NCBI GenBank assembly: GCA_951394405.1
Contig: OX596334.1
Span: forward strand, 930,001-994,000
Reading direction: 5' to 3'
DNA: 64,000 nt
Source of the DNA: Coprinellus micaceus
Lineage: Eukaryota > Basidiomycota > Agaricomycetes > Agaricales > Psathyrellaceae
The notes beneath the pieces were generated by a model, which saw only the letters and a list, made by a program, of their open reading frames with translations, had not been told where the DNA came from and did not search any database. Shown here one piece after another: positions 31,931 through 44,968 of this stretch (the first letter of the stretch is position 1; every line of letters starts with the position of its first letter). Made by a program: the position numbers and the translations under genes.

Positions 31931-32633
31931 TCAGTAGTACATACCCGACATATACTTTGACCTCAAATAGGTCTTCCCCCATTTGCCCATATCACCCTCG
32001 ATTTTCGGACCCTTCCCAGGCTTCAATGATTCCTTGGTCCGAATACGAGCCTCAAAAATCAAGTAAATGACCCCGTCGGAGGTGTTTGTTGAAGCGGTAC
32101 TGTTAGGCATCGTTTGCGGTGCCTGAGAGGGTTGTTTGTTCATCTGGCAGTCCATTGCGTGAGCTCAAGCAGCGCGAGAAGCTTCAATCGTGTTTGCACA
32201 CTGATCTATTTGTGATGTTAGAAACTATCCCCCAACAGAACACAAGTTCATAACCGACATACCATGCTGTTCCTGGGTCAGCAGTGGGGGAGGTGGACCC
32301 ACATTGCCACCAGGAGGTGGGGGTGGAGGCACCTTACTCCTGCAGGGCCCACACTGGTCGTGCGGCATGTTACGCCATGCACCGCCACATCCACTGCACT
32401 GCTTGTAAGCCTAAACAACAACAAACAAGTCAGACATATGTCAAAAAAGCTATGATCGGTAGTCGCACTGAGTAGGCCTTATACTCATCTGAGTCCAGAG
32501 CAACATCAGAGGGCCGTTTGCACTTCCCACACAGACCAGCCACCGTCTTTGAGGGAAAGAGGCTGCCGCAGCCATCACCATCAGCAGTTGAGCACAGGCC
32601 AACAGAGTCCTCGGCAGGGGTGGCAGCACTCAT
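31931..32633 (-). pseudogene. Decayed Cys-rich gene fragment
   Basis: ATG at 32633 opens an exon with a Cys pattern (GLCSTADGDGCGSLFPSKT, GLCGKCKRPSD). A 58-bp intron (32411-32468) leads to AYKQCSGCGGAWRNM and CGPCRSK, followed by a Pro-rich linker. A second intron leads to a short exon that hits TGA, after which the same frame continues with DGVIYLIFEARIRTKESLKP. The Cys spacing suggests a small zinc-binding domain, and the layout resembles a dispersed Agaricomycete orphan family (from memory). The in-frame TGA and the neighbouring putative element, which begins about 60 bp past the last readable exon, suggest that the gene is truncated. Confidence 0.5.
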
Positions 32634-32879
32634 TGAGGTGAATAGAGAAATGCAAGTTGTCGATGGTGGCCGTAGCAGGGGTTCTGGCTGTGGTGCTGGT
32701 CCCCATCTGGTTATATACCCTCCAAGTGCAACCACACTGTCGCCTGTCGTCGGTGTGGTCACACTCTGGCTCAGTCAAGTCTCCGGACTTTGCACTTCAA
32801 GCCTTGAGGCAGTTCTCTTCAGACTTCCCATAGTGATTAGCAATGTTGCGACTCAGCTCAAGATTCTGAGAACGTGAAT

Positions 32880-33944
32880 GTCAATGGTCCCATTAAACCT
32901 CTCGGCCCCCATGCTTCTTTGCCTGTAAGCTGTGAACCCGCAAATAAGCGCCCACAAGCGGAGTACACTCTATTTCGCCATTGACCATTGAGCCTAACTG
33001 ACTGATTTGTGTACGCACTGTGATCAAGGTAAGACTGAATCCTCAAGGGGTAACTTGAACCAATATCTCCTTTACATTTGTGTAGCTATGTCTCGCCGGC
33101 ATCACTCGAGAATTCCCATTAATTCCAATTTGTGGTACCATTCACTCGGGTCACCCCCCGAGATCGGTGAGTCTGTCCGTTAATCTTATATAGCAATTAG
33201 AACTGTTCTGTTTCTCAATTGGACTTGGAAGCAACCACAGAAGTCCACCATGCAGCTTTCTAACTGCTATATACATGCTCTCCTGCCGACTAGTCACTGT
33301 GGTAGCAGATAGAACAGGGGGTTTCTTCAGCTAGAACCCTCCTGGACATACCGACAAATCCTCTGGGGCTAGAAAAGTGTCTGGGATCCTGGGTGTATGC
33401 AAAATGGTACAAGATAGGTTGGGTCTCTGCCTCGTGCCCTTTGAAACCACGCCATCGCGGAGATAGGCGCCCAGCGCGAGGCAAGACCAGCGGGCGGCTG
33501 TGCCGGTTCCCTCTAGTTGTACCCCATGTACACCGGACAAGGGAGACCCTCTCACTCTAAGAAAGGCGCACATTTTCATAGCACTCAAAAGGGGCTATGC
33601 TCCCCATAGGTGCCATTAAAAGCCATGCATTCACAATCCTATGCGTGACAAATGTATGTACATGCCTGGAATCGAACCCAGAACTGCTACCTCAATATTT
33701 GAAAATGAAATTTTTGTCTGTGCAGAACCTGCCAACCCTACTGTTGCCACTCCTGCTGAATGGGCTGCATTTACCTGAGAATTTGGCACAAATTCACTCT
33801 GTATTTTGTCACCCCAGGAGCACTGCATGACCTACAATGAAGGAACAGAGGCTCAGAGAACTAGATCAAATAGATTGAGTTCATAAGACATGGATATATA
33901 ACACAGTTTATTGCACTAGGGGTGCCCATGCTTCTCTGACAACC
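32880..33944. other. Intergenic DNA, mostly unassigned
   Basis: No supported gene. A tRNA B-box-like word (GGTTCGATTCC on the minus strand, about 33664) is present without a foldable tRNA around it. From about 33,600 the DNA becomes markedly poor in CpG, continuing into the NACHT gene. Confidence 0.35.
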
Positions 33945-36900
33945 TCATTCTGTGATACCCCTCTGCTGAAGCATTTTAACCACACCCTGTCCTTTCCATG
34001 ATTCTTGGGCATCTTGAAGGGCAGTTTTACCCTTATTGTCTACAGCACACACTTGAGCAAACACAAAGATAAAAGGAGAAAAGACCCACTTCTTATGCTG
34101 GAGTCTGCATTGTGGTCCAGGAGGCACTCCACAGCCTCAACCTGCCCCCAGTAGCATGCACGGTGAAGGGGAGTATCTCTATTTTTATCTATCCCATACA
34201 TTTGAATAAAAGCAAACCTGCAATGGGGATGGACACACCTTGTAGGTTTGGGTCTGCATTGAACTCCAGAAGGCACCTTGCTATCTTGATGTGCCCCTGA
34301 CGAGATGCATCATGAAGGGGTGTACGTCCTCCATTATCTATGTTGTGAAGATCAGACACCCTCACTCCAACAGACAGGCAGTGTGGAATGGTTAAAACTC
34401 ACCTTTAATATTCACATCTACCCCATATTCCAGCAGAACTTGAGCAACCTCATTCTTGTCTTCCCAGACGCAAGCATGAAGAGCTGACCCATACCATCCA
34501 TCTATGGGAGTTCCACCTTCAATCACAACTCTATTCAGCAAGACCTTCCTGGACTTACCTTTCAAACTGGGATCTGCACCACATGCAAGCAGTTGGTTGA
34601 CCAGGTCAACATCTCCCTGAGCAGCAGCCCAGGCAAGGGGGAAGGCATAGAAGCACCAGTCATAAGCTGAGGCATGTTGGTCAGTTGGGCAGAGCAGGAT
34701 GGGAGTAAGTTAGAGGAGCACTTACAACTATACACCTGGTTCCTTTGGCGAGAAGCTATGTGACCACAATGGAAGGTATCAGAGTGGTGGTACTTCTGAG
34801 AAATGCACAAGGTACTGACTGACAATATTGGGATCAGCCCCCTTTTTCAACAGAAAATAGACCATTTCCTTGGCCTTGTAGTGACATGCAGCATGAAGGG
34901 CAACCCTGATGTCACTGTCCTTCCCTGAATACATGGCATTTAAATCAAAATATTTTTGTGCTATTGGTAGAACTGGTGGCATACCTTGGAACCAGGTGTT
35001 GACATTGGCACCTGCATTCACAAGAGCCTGGACAACCTTCCATGCCTGTGCACGGCAGGCAACTTCAAGGGCAGTTCGTCCACCTGTAGGCATTAATGTC
35101 AACCAGGGTCAATAGACTTAACAGACAGCTTGGAATGAAGCACTACACACCAAAGATAGGTTCATTCAATCTATTTGCAACATTTGCTGGCACACCTCCT
35201 TCAAACACACTTGCAAGGCCGCCTGTATTCCCCACTGATCTGGTGAGATGTGTCTTAGCAAACTGTTTGGAATAGTTCATCCACCAGGTGTTGCTTGAGG
35301 CTAAGGAGAGAGACATGTATGAGAGATATAGATGGATGGTTGGTAATGTGTAAAAGGCCCCTGAGCGATCCTTGGAGCATAGGAAGTCACGCAGTGAGGT
35401 ATGCCAGAGGGTGACTGGGGAGTGGTCATCTCCTGGAACCTGCATCACAGCATGCAGGTTGATGAGGACATTGGTGACATTAAAGGTCTTGATCTCCAGG
35501 AGTTCTGCAATTTGGGTGATGGAAAGGGGCTTAAACGCAAGAGCAATGGTGCTGATGATGTTGAGGAAGAAGGGGAAATGGGAGCAGGGCTCAAGGATCT
35601 CCCTGTAGAGGCTGTCAAAGTTGGGCTCCATCTGCAAGATTTGTGGTAGGCATTCCATGGGGGTGAGGCCATCCTCCATGCTTGGGGCAAACAGTAGTTT
35701 GATGATTGTGGTCATGAAGATGTATGACCCTCCAATATGTTTCACAAGTGCCTGCTTGTCCCACCAACTAGGCCAAGAGCTGTCATGAGGCATGGCACGC
35801 CCACGCATCTCTTTTGCAATCGACACATCAAGGGCCGTGGAAATATCGTCATCAGATGTGTGCTTGACAAGGTCCAGGAGGTGTACTTGGGTTGAAGCGT
35901 GAAGCTCCCGGTGGATGTGGTCTTCAACTCGGCTAGCAATCAAGAATTGAAGTGGGAAAAATGGGTTCTTGTCAAAGAAAGCAAGTAAATCCTCGATCAA
36001 GGCTGCAATCTCCTCCTTGTCCTCACACTCGTCAACACCATCCAGCACAATGAATAATGGGCCATCACTGAGGGAGGGTGTAATGGCAGCTATTGGCTGG
36101 AGGACAAGGTGTTCAAACTGGGAAAACAGCGAGGTGGTGGATATCGACAGTCGTCCGCGATCAGCCCTGGCCACGTCCTCAATGATGGCTGCTGTCTCAG
36201 GCTTGGCACGGGCCAGCTGGTGAGCAATGGTGTTGACAAAATGTGTGATCCTGCTTCTATCTGCTGCACCCCGATAGAAGAAGAAGCTTGCTGCCAACCG
36301 ACCCTCACGGGATAGCTGCTCGGCCACCACTTGAGAAATTGCTGACTTGCCGCATCCGGCGTATCCGTAGATCCACAGGATGTGAGGATCGGCTTCACCC
36401 AAGGCGCTCTTTCTCCAAGCTAGGACCATCCCGATGACCTTCTCCCTCGTTTTGGGGAAACATTTCGAATTCGGCGGTGAGACCTTGAGGTTGCGAGTAT
36501 GTGAGGCATCGAGGATGGGGTTGAGTGCAGAGAAGAGATCTGGTGAACGAATATTAGATCAACGGTATCGTCGTTGAGCCCGGAACCGCAGCAGGCTGAG
36601 AGACTAAACTTCCTCCGGATACACCAGCCCAGTATGTGGGCGAAGGGTTTTGATTTGTCTGACCGATCCACCCTGGAAAACGAACATAAACATCCAGGAT
36701 CGTCAAACGGTTGGTCAGACAATGCATCGCGTCCACAACGTACCGTGGTTCACCCCGAAGTGAGCGTTGTTCGCCCGGCCAATGTGGTTTACCGGTGCGT
36801 AGTACTGGTGATCTGTTGGATGGAATGCACATTGCGTAAGTCATCTCGACAGCCTCGCTATGCCTCTCTACACGTACAGGTAATGGTCGGTCTGGCTGGC

Positions 36901-37058
36901 TCCGGGTTCTGGTTGTGATCGTCGTCTTCATCTGGTGCGCGGATGGTGTTTTGACCCTTTGCTCGATTCATGTTGGGAACCGAGCGACGGAGGGAGGGTT
37001 CCAGTGAGGGGAGATGGCCGTACGAAGAGAAGCTGTTACCAGAGCGCAACACACGCAT
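33945..37058 (-). CDS. NACHT-ankyrin NLR-like receptor, paralogue 1
   Basis: STAND-type signalling ATPase. Small 5' exons (start taken at ATG 37058) encode a Ser/Pro-rich segment, then a short motif with IGRANNAHFGVNHG. The large exon (35143-36539) carries NACHT: Walker A in IYGYAGCGKSAIS, Walker B in LFIVLDGVDEC, a downstream sensor-like ASRVEDHIHREL, GGSYIFMTTIIKLLF, and a helical region ending VTLWHTSLRDFL. Seven ankyrin repeats follow, essentially one per exon (GRTALEVACRAQAWKVVQAL; then VALHAACHYKA, DWCFYAFPLAWAA, YGSALHACVW, RTPLHDASRQG, DTPLHRACYWG, KTALQDAQESW), ending GITE at 33945. Such proteins sense non-self or damage through the repeats and signal through the N-terminus; that role is inferred. 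Exons are all open. The 3' half is strongly CpG-depleted, unlike paralogue 2. Confidence 0.8.
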
Positions 37059-37330
37059 GTTCACAGCGAGGTTGGCACGTGGTCCGACACTGCCTTGCAC
37101 CCTAATATGGTCAAATCAGTAAATAAGCGCCCGTCGAAGGATCGAGGATCGGTTTGAGGCGTCACACACGATGCTTTGGCAATACTACGACGGGAGGAAT
37201 GCACGGTGAAGTGCTACGCTCGAGCTTCTTAGTCTCATGAGATCATGAGAAAGAGATGTTTGCGATATGTCGGACCCAACTACACCGCCGCCGTACCCTC
37301 AACCTGGCACGAGCGAAGATGCCCAATGCC
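37059..37330. other. Upstream region of NACHT gene 1
   Basis: No gene is seen; it presumably contains the promoter of the minus-strand NACHT gene. Confidence 0.3.
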
Positions 37331-40300
37331 ACCGTCACTACACTAGGTAAGCACAGCGGATAGGTTGACTACCGTCGTGACTCCCTGGCAGGGAGGAGGA
37401 ACGATCCAGGGGAGTGTAGTCCAAACGGAGAGCAAGATCGTGGAACAAGTCGATCAAGGAATTCCAGTTCGGCGAAGTAAACACCTCTGAGGGGGACATC
37501 AAGGGAGTCGACGTTCGATTGAAGGTGAACGGCGAGTATGGAAGCATCGCAAAGGAAAGGAAGCGAACCACTCCGCCAACATTACTGGCCGACCGCCAAC
37601 CTCCTCCTGCGGTCGAGGTGAAATGAAAGGATTCACATCGTCCAGCGAACAGGTTGCAGGTGCGAATCCGGGGCAGGTAATGGGGAAAGGAAAACCCAGG
37701 TTCAGATTCTGACCCTGGCCCGATCTTAGTCCTTTGGGGTCGGAAGGGTGTTAACACCCCCCAAAGGGATAAAGTGAAGGACGAAGGTAGATAGAAAAAG
37801 TGAATGAAACACCGATGCCAAACGTGAAGGAAGTCGCATGAATGACGAACAAAATACATATGGACTAACAAGATACAATAAGGCTCTCGTGAAGGGGGTC
37901 AAACCGGAGTGTTGTGCATACTGGAAGGAGAAAGGGTGTAACGTTGAAGGTTCGACAGGGGATACGCGGAGGGAGAATGGAAAGGAAGCCCAAAGGTGGA
38001 GGGAAAACATACTCGCACCAAGGTTCAGCCTCATCGTCACGGAAGCAGTCTCTCTGGCTCTCCCTACCGCAGGCTCGCATTCTTCGCTCTTCTTCCCTCC
38101 TCCCTCCACCGCCGCCCGTTGAGACCGTCCCTCGGGACGCTCCTACTCAAGCCGCCTCTCACTCCACGATCGGAAAACGCGACGAAGCAAGCCACGACCG
38201 CGTCCATTCTCCTGTCCCGACGAGAACCTGGCAGATGTTGGGGACAAAGGTAAGCCCCCCTCTTGTGTAGACAGAGGCGGCACAGAAAGGACGAACGAGT
38301 AGAGGCCACAGAAGGTCGTGGCCATGGCGAATGGCAAGGACGTAGGGGCGGAAGACCTTGCCTCGCCGCAGGTGCAGGACGAAAAGCCTATGCGGATATC
38401 TTCGGCGGTCTGGCATCGTCGTTGGTACAGAGATCGTTTATGACACCCTGGCGGGAGGGGCGAGGATGAGGGTAGATAATTGTGGATGGGGCCGACGAAG
38501 GGGACTGGTAGAGTAGCCTTATGTCTCGGGGGGCGCGGTATGGTGTTCCCCAGGATCATGTTGCAAGGGAGATTCGGCGCCAAAGGGGCCGTCGCCTACG
38601 AGAGAATGGGTCAGCGCGCCGTATGGCAGACAGTAGATAGCGGCATTGCGTTCGACGTGGAAGATATAGGGAGGAAGGGGATGCACCGTCGATAGGTAGC
38701 AAATGGGAGGATATGATTAGAAGGCAGGCCGACCCAGGGAGGGGAAGGATGGAGGCATGGGCGAAGATAGAGGGAGCGAAACGGGGTGGAGTGAAATGAA
38801 CATACCTGGGGCATCCCTGGACTTTCGGTCACTCAACCCACAACATTACTTCCACCCAAACATTCACGGTTTCGATGGTCCTTGCCAATTGACCCCTCGT
38901 CGTCCTACATCTCGTTCACGCCTGCGTTTAGTCGAGGGAGCCCACAGTTGTCGATGTCGATCACCATCCTCATGCTCCGGACGGAGACTTCTTTCCCTCT
39001 GGTGGAATTGCGAGGGCGGGTAAATTTGGGGAGGCCGTCTGAATCCTGACCAACCTCAGGGAGCTGTATCAAGAGCTGCCGCAAAGCCTGCTTCTTCGCA
39101 TCGAGCCCGCGTCTGCTGGATTCATCGCTCGGACGTCAAGGCACTCCTGGAAGGAACTGGACATGAGGAACTAGAACAACTAGGGCAGCTGGCTCGACAA
39201 ACCTGTGGAAAGTCGCCGAACTTGACAGAACCAGCGAGACACACAACGATCAGGGAATTCCGGAATGAGGGAAGGGAGAAGAGCAGATAAGAGCAGCCGA
39301 TAAGGGGCAGGAAGAGGGTGAGAGGTGTAGAAGAACTAGAGGGAAGAGGCGGTTGAGGTGGTCGAGAGGAAACAACGGTGTGGCGCGAGTCCGGCCCGAT
39401 GGTGATGGACGCGGTTTGGGCGCTTCGGGTTTGCTTCTGATCCACGTCGTGCTCGTCCCGCCCCCTGACCTCTTAGAACGCACTGCAATGACAACCCAAC
39501 ACCGAAGACTCACTCCCTTCACCCCCAACACCTCCCACCCGTTCACGGCTCGATCAAAACGGAGCAAGCCGTGAAGGGGCAGCCTATGGAAGGCAGCACT
39601 AGCGCATACCGATTGAAACACACACAACCTCGCTTACTCCCCTCGGTATGTTGCCTGTCGAACCTCCCTATACCTTGCTTTTGTTATTCCTTTCTGACTC
39701 GTGCCGTCCCTTCATACGCTTTCTATTCACCAACCCCCTCTTTTATCCTTCGCATTTCCCCCCCTCGAGGGCGGCTAATTGACAGCCCATGCTAGGCACG
39801 CCCATACTCTTCTCATCCCTTGTCCACCTACACGCCCTTCCACACTTTCCTTCTCTTAAATCCACGCCCGATACCTTCATCCTTCCCCTATCTTCACCAT
39901 TCTTCTCGTTGAATCATCTATCCCTCTTCGTTCCCCTCCTGTGATTTCAACCACACTCCCCTTCCCATGTGAGCCAGACGGTCGCCCCCCAAATACACAG
40001 CTCCCCAAGCTCGAAGGCGATGATGGACAGGCGTGGCCCCACTTCCACGGAATGCGAGGCACAGGACCGGGGAGAAAGGACTGGAGCGTGAAGGTGGACC
40101 AGAAGGGCGTCAGGATATAGGAAGGTAAAGAGCGATGAGTTTATGTCGGAATGTCGAATTAGAGCTCTTAATGTAGTTTTGTGGCATTGGGATATCATAG
40201 AAAAATGGAGCTCGTAGGGAAGCAGAATATGGCGTTCGTGGACGTGGAAGGACTGGACGAGGGTATAAAGGGTAAAAAATGGATAGAGAAGCATCTCAAT

Positions 40301-43120
40301 GGAAGGAGACGTAGCCTGAAGGAACCTGGGAAAGGGGGTACAAGCGACCTGTGAAGGAAGACGTAGTCTCGTTCATCCTATCCTTCGCGACACTACGAGA
40401 GCCGCAAAGCAAGGATGATGGAGAAGACCTTGTCCGTGAAAAGGGAAATGCGACATAAAATGAAATCGCAGGAAATCGACGATCCCGTACCGAACCAACC
40501 CTATACCCATAGACTCGGAAGCGAGGGGGGCTCATCTAGGGGACAATGCGCAAAGGGGGTCAGATAGGAAAGCATGAAGGCTTAGGGGAGTAACATACCC
40601 AATACGACGACTACACCTCCCTTCCCACCCATCCACCCACGCCCCACCTCCACCCGTCCCTAAACACGCCTCCCTCGGCTTGCTTCCTTCGCCGACCGCC
40701 AACCACGTCCCTCGTCATCTCCCTCACCACGTCCATGCGGGGACGTCTCCCCTTTGCTCGACTGAAGCAGGCTGGCGCGGGGGCCGCTGCCCGATCCCCG
40801 TCTCCCCCTCTTTGCAATGGTGGGCGTGACGAACGGTTACAGACAGCTCCTCCGGTTGCCCGTCGAGGGATCCAAGGAATTGCGGTCAGTTCGTCGACGT
40901 GGATGTGGAGGGTACGGCGGGCAAGTGCGGATGGCGCGTCGATTATCCTGCACTGAGGGGACGCCGGGGAACCAAGTCTATCCTCGTTGGGCCAGAGGGC
41001 GCCGTTCTAGTCGTAGAAACCTCGAGGCGACGGCGGAGGGCTCTCCGCGGGACGCACGACCAGGTCCTGCTCAATCGTTGGGGACGAGGGGGGACAGTGC
41101 TGCAAACGCTCAGCCCAACCAACTCGCCGGACGGGCGTTGGGCGTGAGGTGGAGAAGAGTGATGGGAGGGGATAGGTGAGGCGACGGGGTGGTTGAGTGG
41201 TCCAAGAACGCGTTCAGGGGAACTTGTATTGGGTCGATAGGGCCGCCCGCTGCTCGCGACGGCGTCGCTTCCTTGTTGGCCGCGAAGGTATGATGTAGAC
41301 TTCGCCAGAGGATCTTGCGATAGGGAAGCTGGTTTGCGAGCCTGTCGGGGAGGAATCAGCAAGTGGACGATGCGATGTCGTAAACAAGCGGGTGATGGAA
41401 TGGAGGAAGTGGGCTCGAGCATCGTACAAGGGTGTAAAGTGGAGGGGTGAATGAACGGGGAGGAGAGGGTTGGAAGCCAAGGAGCAGAAAGCAGTGAAAA
41501 CTTACCTTGAGTGTTCCTGGATTCACTACCCCCAAACGCCGATGCCCAGCTCTCCAGAAACCCAGGGATAAAACCTCCTTGCATGCTGGTGACATCCTCT
41601 TCCACCTTGACTCCACTTAGGTCGCGGGGTGAGGGAGCAGGGAATGTGTCGAATTCGGTTTCTTGCGGGAGGTGGGGTGAAGATGGGCGGCAGAGATAGG
41701 ATGAGGGATATTGAAGAAGAGACTCCCAAGCACTGCTGAGCAGGTCCTGCGAAGCGCTACGCATGCCAGGGTTTGACTGGGCGGCATTGGATTGCGCTTG
41801 AGTTAACGCTTGCGTCTGTTGCACCAGTAGGGTCTCGGTGCTCTTCCAGCATGAGACAGATCCAGGGCATTGAGATTAGAGGGGTGGTGCCCTGACACTC
41901 CATTGGGACACGCTCGAGGGCTCCAAAACACGAGTGCTTGGACGTGCCGCCGACCAACAATCACTCTGCCCTAAGGGAGAGTGGGGATCTGAGGGTTGAC
42001 AGCTGAGGGCAGAGAGAAGGGTTCACGGTTATGGTCGACATGGGAGCCGTCAATGGCAGTACGGGGTGTGGACGAACGAAAGACAGGAGAGGATCGTGGT
42101 CAAAAAGAGAGAACGGCCTTCACGCGAATGGGACGTCGGCGTTCGGCCATCGGGTCGGCATCGGCGACCCTGTGGCTGTGCTTCTCTCTCCAGCCCCGCC
42201 AAAAACTTTGGGCGGCATCGGCGTCGGCCTGAGTTTGTGGCTGTGCTCTTTTTTCAAACGTGAAGGCTGACTCGAAACTTGTCTCTTCTCCCCGCCTCCT
42301 TCCTGACCCTCTCTGGCCGTCCGCACCAGGCTTGGAACATCGACGTCTCGACAGGCTTCTCCAGGGCGCCCATCACCCGGCGCCTAAACGCCTTGAGGAC
42401 GACGTCATGGTGGCGTCCACGCCACTTCGTTTACGACACCGTCATGCTTCGACCACCGCTCTCCTCCCGCTCGTTACCTTCCTTGATGCCTACCAAGGCT
42501 ACCACGGGTCCTTCGAGCGGGAAGTATCACATTAACTGTTATAATTACGTCCTCCCCGGTCCCGCCAAAGGTGGACCCCCACGCTGCATGGCACCCTTCA
42601 TCTGGATTCTCTTTGGCGGCATCCCCCCATCCCCCCTCGCTCGTCCTTTCATTCCCTGCGTACGATCGATAGTTCTCCTGCCGCCCCGCCCACGTCCTCA
42701 GGATTAGGATATAGTGTCCCCACCTTGCACACTCCCTCGCCGCCTCCATCTCCCCTACGACTGCTCCCCTAGCTACATCGACACCCACCCATTCTCCTGG
42801 TACCAAACTCGTAGACCTCCCCCGGCTCCCTCTCAATCTTTGTATCTACGTTATTTGTGAGTTTCTTTCGACCATGCCTACGGCTACTCGCCCAGGGAAG
42901 CAACGCGTTCCGTCCCGCCAAGAGATGGAAGGGATAACGCTGGGGATAGACCCGACGGACACCACGACATTGGTAAAAATGGGTAATTGGATTGAGCCGC
43001 GGCATCATGAGCAACAGGGGACAGGTGACGATGACGCCATGGCATCCGAGGCCCCTCGTGAATCGGCGCTAGCAATGCTGCTTTGGCGAGCCTTCGTGAA
43101 GTCGAACGGCTCTACGTCGT
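37330..43120. repeat. Dispersed long repeat, copy A
   Basis: Purine/pyrimidine-biased DNA with many meaningless short frames. Segments match copy B at 50,940-53,200: about 37,790-38,050 with 51,085-51,300 (shared GAAGTCGCATGAA, GACGAAC); 41,385-41,480 with 51,560-51,665; 42,130-42,720 with 52,280-52,750 (shared CACCCGGCGC, GACGACGTCA, CCCGCCCACGTCC). One minus-strand frame (about 41,520-41,824) reads almost like an exon (SGVKVEEDVTSMQGGFIPGF) and ends at a GTAAGT donor. A homologous but degraded sequence is in copy B. No known transposon protein is recognisable. The small frame 42874-43122 is open but unassigned. Confidence 0.5.
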
Positions 43121-43371
43121 GAGAGTGTCTGAGAGTGTCTCAGTCACAAGGGGAGGGTGTGGGGGCTAAAATATGACACGCAGTGCTATCAATTGAGGGG
43201 AAGGTATCGCATCCGGGTGCAAGAAGGCAGAGGCTTCCAGGACATACTATTACAAAGGAGTTTACAGAGGTCATGAACGGAACAGACGCTTGAGCTCTAA
43301 CAGTCTCAGGCTCGCACGTTTCAATTGCATACTTCACCCGTACGGTGTATTCCAGCGCACCCTTCAACTTC

Positions 43372-44912
43372 AAGGAGTGCCCTTTATTTCGTAGCCCTTG
43401 GAGGCAAGCCGCCCACCAAGTTTATGCGCGTATATTTCCAAGCCCGTTCGCAGAGGCACACAGGTGTCCTGCGCGAGCTGGACTTCCTTCTTGAACCTCT
43501 GGAGACATCGTTAGTCTCTGTCGATAGGTTGGCATACAGAAGTCAGCTTACTATGTTCGTGGCAGCACTTAAACCTCCTTTGATGTGTTCTCGGAACTGA
43601 ACGCTCTGGCTTCGAACCTGTGGAGTGGATGTTCGTCAGGACTGACAGGCGTGAATTGAGCGGGAACCACTTACAGAGGCCCATATCTCAGCAAAGAGCT
43701 GGAGTCTTTGGCAGATCAGGTCGAAGTCAGGCTTGAGGCCTGCAAGGTCGGTTTGCAGGTAGGCGAGTCCTTGCTGCTTTCGGTTGACGTCGGCTAATTC
43801 TCGCAACTTGCCCTGGAGCTCGGTCTTCTTGGCTGGATAAGTACCTCGTCAGTCCGCACGTTGTTATCGTTAGGATACATTTGGATAGGCTTACCGTCGC
43901 GCTGGTTCTGGTACGACGCGAGCACTGAGCCAGCGACGATTAGCCCAATGACCTGTTCACGGAGGGTGAGTGGGAGTGCACAGTTGCAAAAGTCCACCCG
44001 ACACTTACGTTCAGTAACCCACCGCAGACGGCGAGAGCAATCCTCGTATCGTTGATTTGCTTGCCCAGACTAGTTAATTATTCAGTCAGCTCCGATCGAT
44101 AACAGATCAACAAAGCGGAACTTACACCGAGATCTGGTCCTGAAGACGTTGAATGACGGGCTCCAGGGCCTTCGCCGCCGCGTCGAGCTCAGTACCTGTC
44201 TCCTCAACGAACCTGTCAAGCTTGGCGGAGAAGGCGTTGATGTCACGCTTCAATTCGAGGAAGGTGCGTGCCATCTCGTCGGAGGTGTCGTGCTTCTCGT
44301 CCTAGGGAAGAGGGTAAGTGGTGTTCACAATAAGTATAGCGGGGCGGAAATGACTAACAATGAACTGCTCGAGCTCGACAATAACGTCGAGGCGATCCTG
44401 CTCAGTTTTGATCTGTAGAACCATGTCCAAGAAGACCTGCTCAAAGCCTAGAACAGGGTGAGCACCCAGTTGAATATAAATGGGCCCGACGTACGCTTGA
44501 GAATAGTAACATTCTGGGACGCAACGTCGCGAGAGAGAAGCAGTGCGCTTATCCATCGCTAGATCAGAACACAGTGCATCAGCTATCCGCATGAGACACT
44601 CGGGGAACTCCAACCTACCGAGTTATAGCCCCTCCACTCGGAGAGGAACCCTGACAGGGCGGGGAAGTCCTTGTCATAATCGTCGACGATCTGAACGAAG
44701 GCCCTCGTCACGCGGTCGAAGGCAGTGTCGACCTCGTTTGCCCAAGTGCCAACCTCGCCAACGTTCTTCTCGTACTCGGCGACCATGGCGCTATCGTTCA
44801 GGAGGGCGATGGCATCATTGACGAACCGAGTGGCTTCGTCATCGTTCAGACCTCGCCACTCTGGGAGCGAAGCGTCGGTGGCGGGAGGAGCCAAGACTGC
44901 AGCTGTCGCCAT
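43372..44912 (-). CDS. Helical-bundle protein with central hydrophobic hairpin, paralogue 1
   Basis: About nine exons starting at ATG 44912 (MATAAVLAPPATDASLPEWR). The exon plan matches the gene at 49269 step by step: VGTWANEVDTAFDRVTRAF in exon 1, a short exon with LLLSRDVASQNVTILKR, then FEQVFLDMVLQIKTEQDRLD, a long helix, two short exons encoding a hydrophobic stretch (IALAVCGGLLN, then VIGLIVAGSVLASY), a helix with GLAYLQTDLAGLKPDFDLIC, and a C-terminal helix ending at 43372. A long helical bundle with one central hydrophobic hairpin recalls the ClyA/HBL-type alpha-helical pore-forming architecture; this is only an architectural inference. TATA-like TATATA lies at 44963-44968, 50 bp upstream of the start. 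No signal peptide is seen. Confidence 0.7.
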
Positions 44913-44962
44913 GAATGCTTGTGAGACAGTGGTTTGTTCGGAGGTGAACACACATTCGAGCA

Positions 44963-44968
44963 TATATA
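44963..44968 (-). promoter_or_regulatory. TATA box for the 44912 gene
   Basis: TATATA on the minus strand, about 50 bp before ATG 44912. Confidence 0.45.

Noticed and set aside
33650..33690. A tRNA gene or SINE head, from GGTTCGATTCC on the minus strand
   Set aside because: The T-stem has mismatches, no acceptor or D arm pairs with it, and no convincing A box is upstream.
40943..41824. A 293-residue minus-strand gene in repeat copy A
   Set aside because: Only its first part looks coding and ends at a donor; the rest is low-complexity read-through, and homologous parts of copies B and C are broken.
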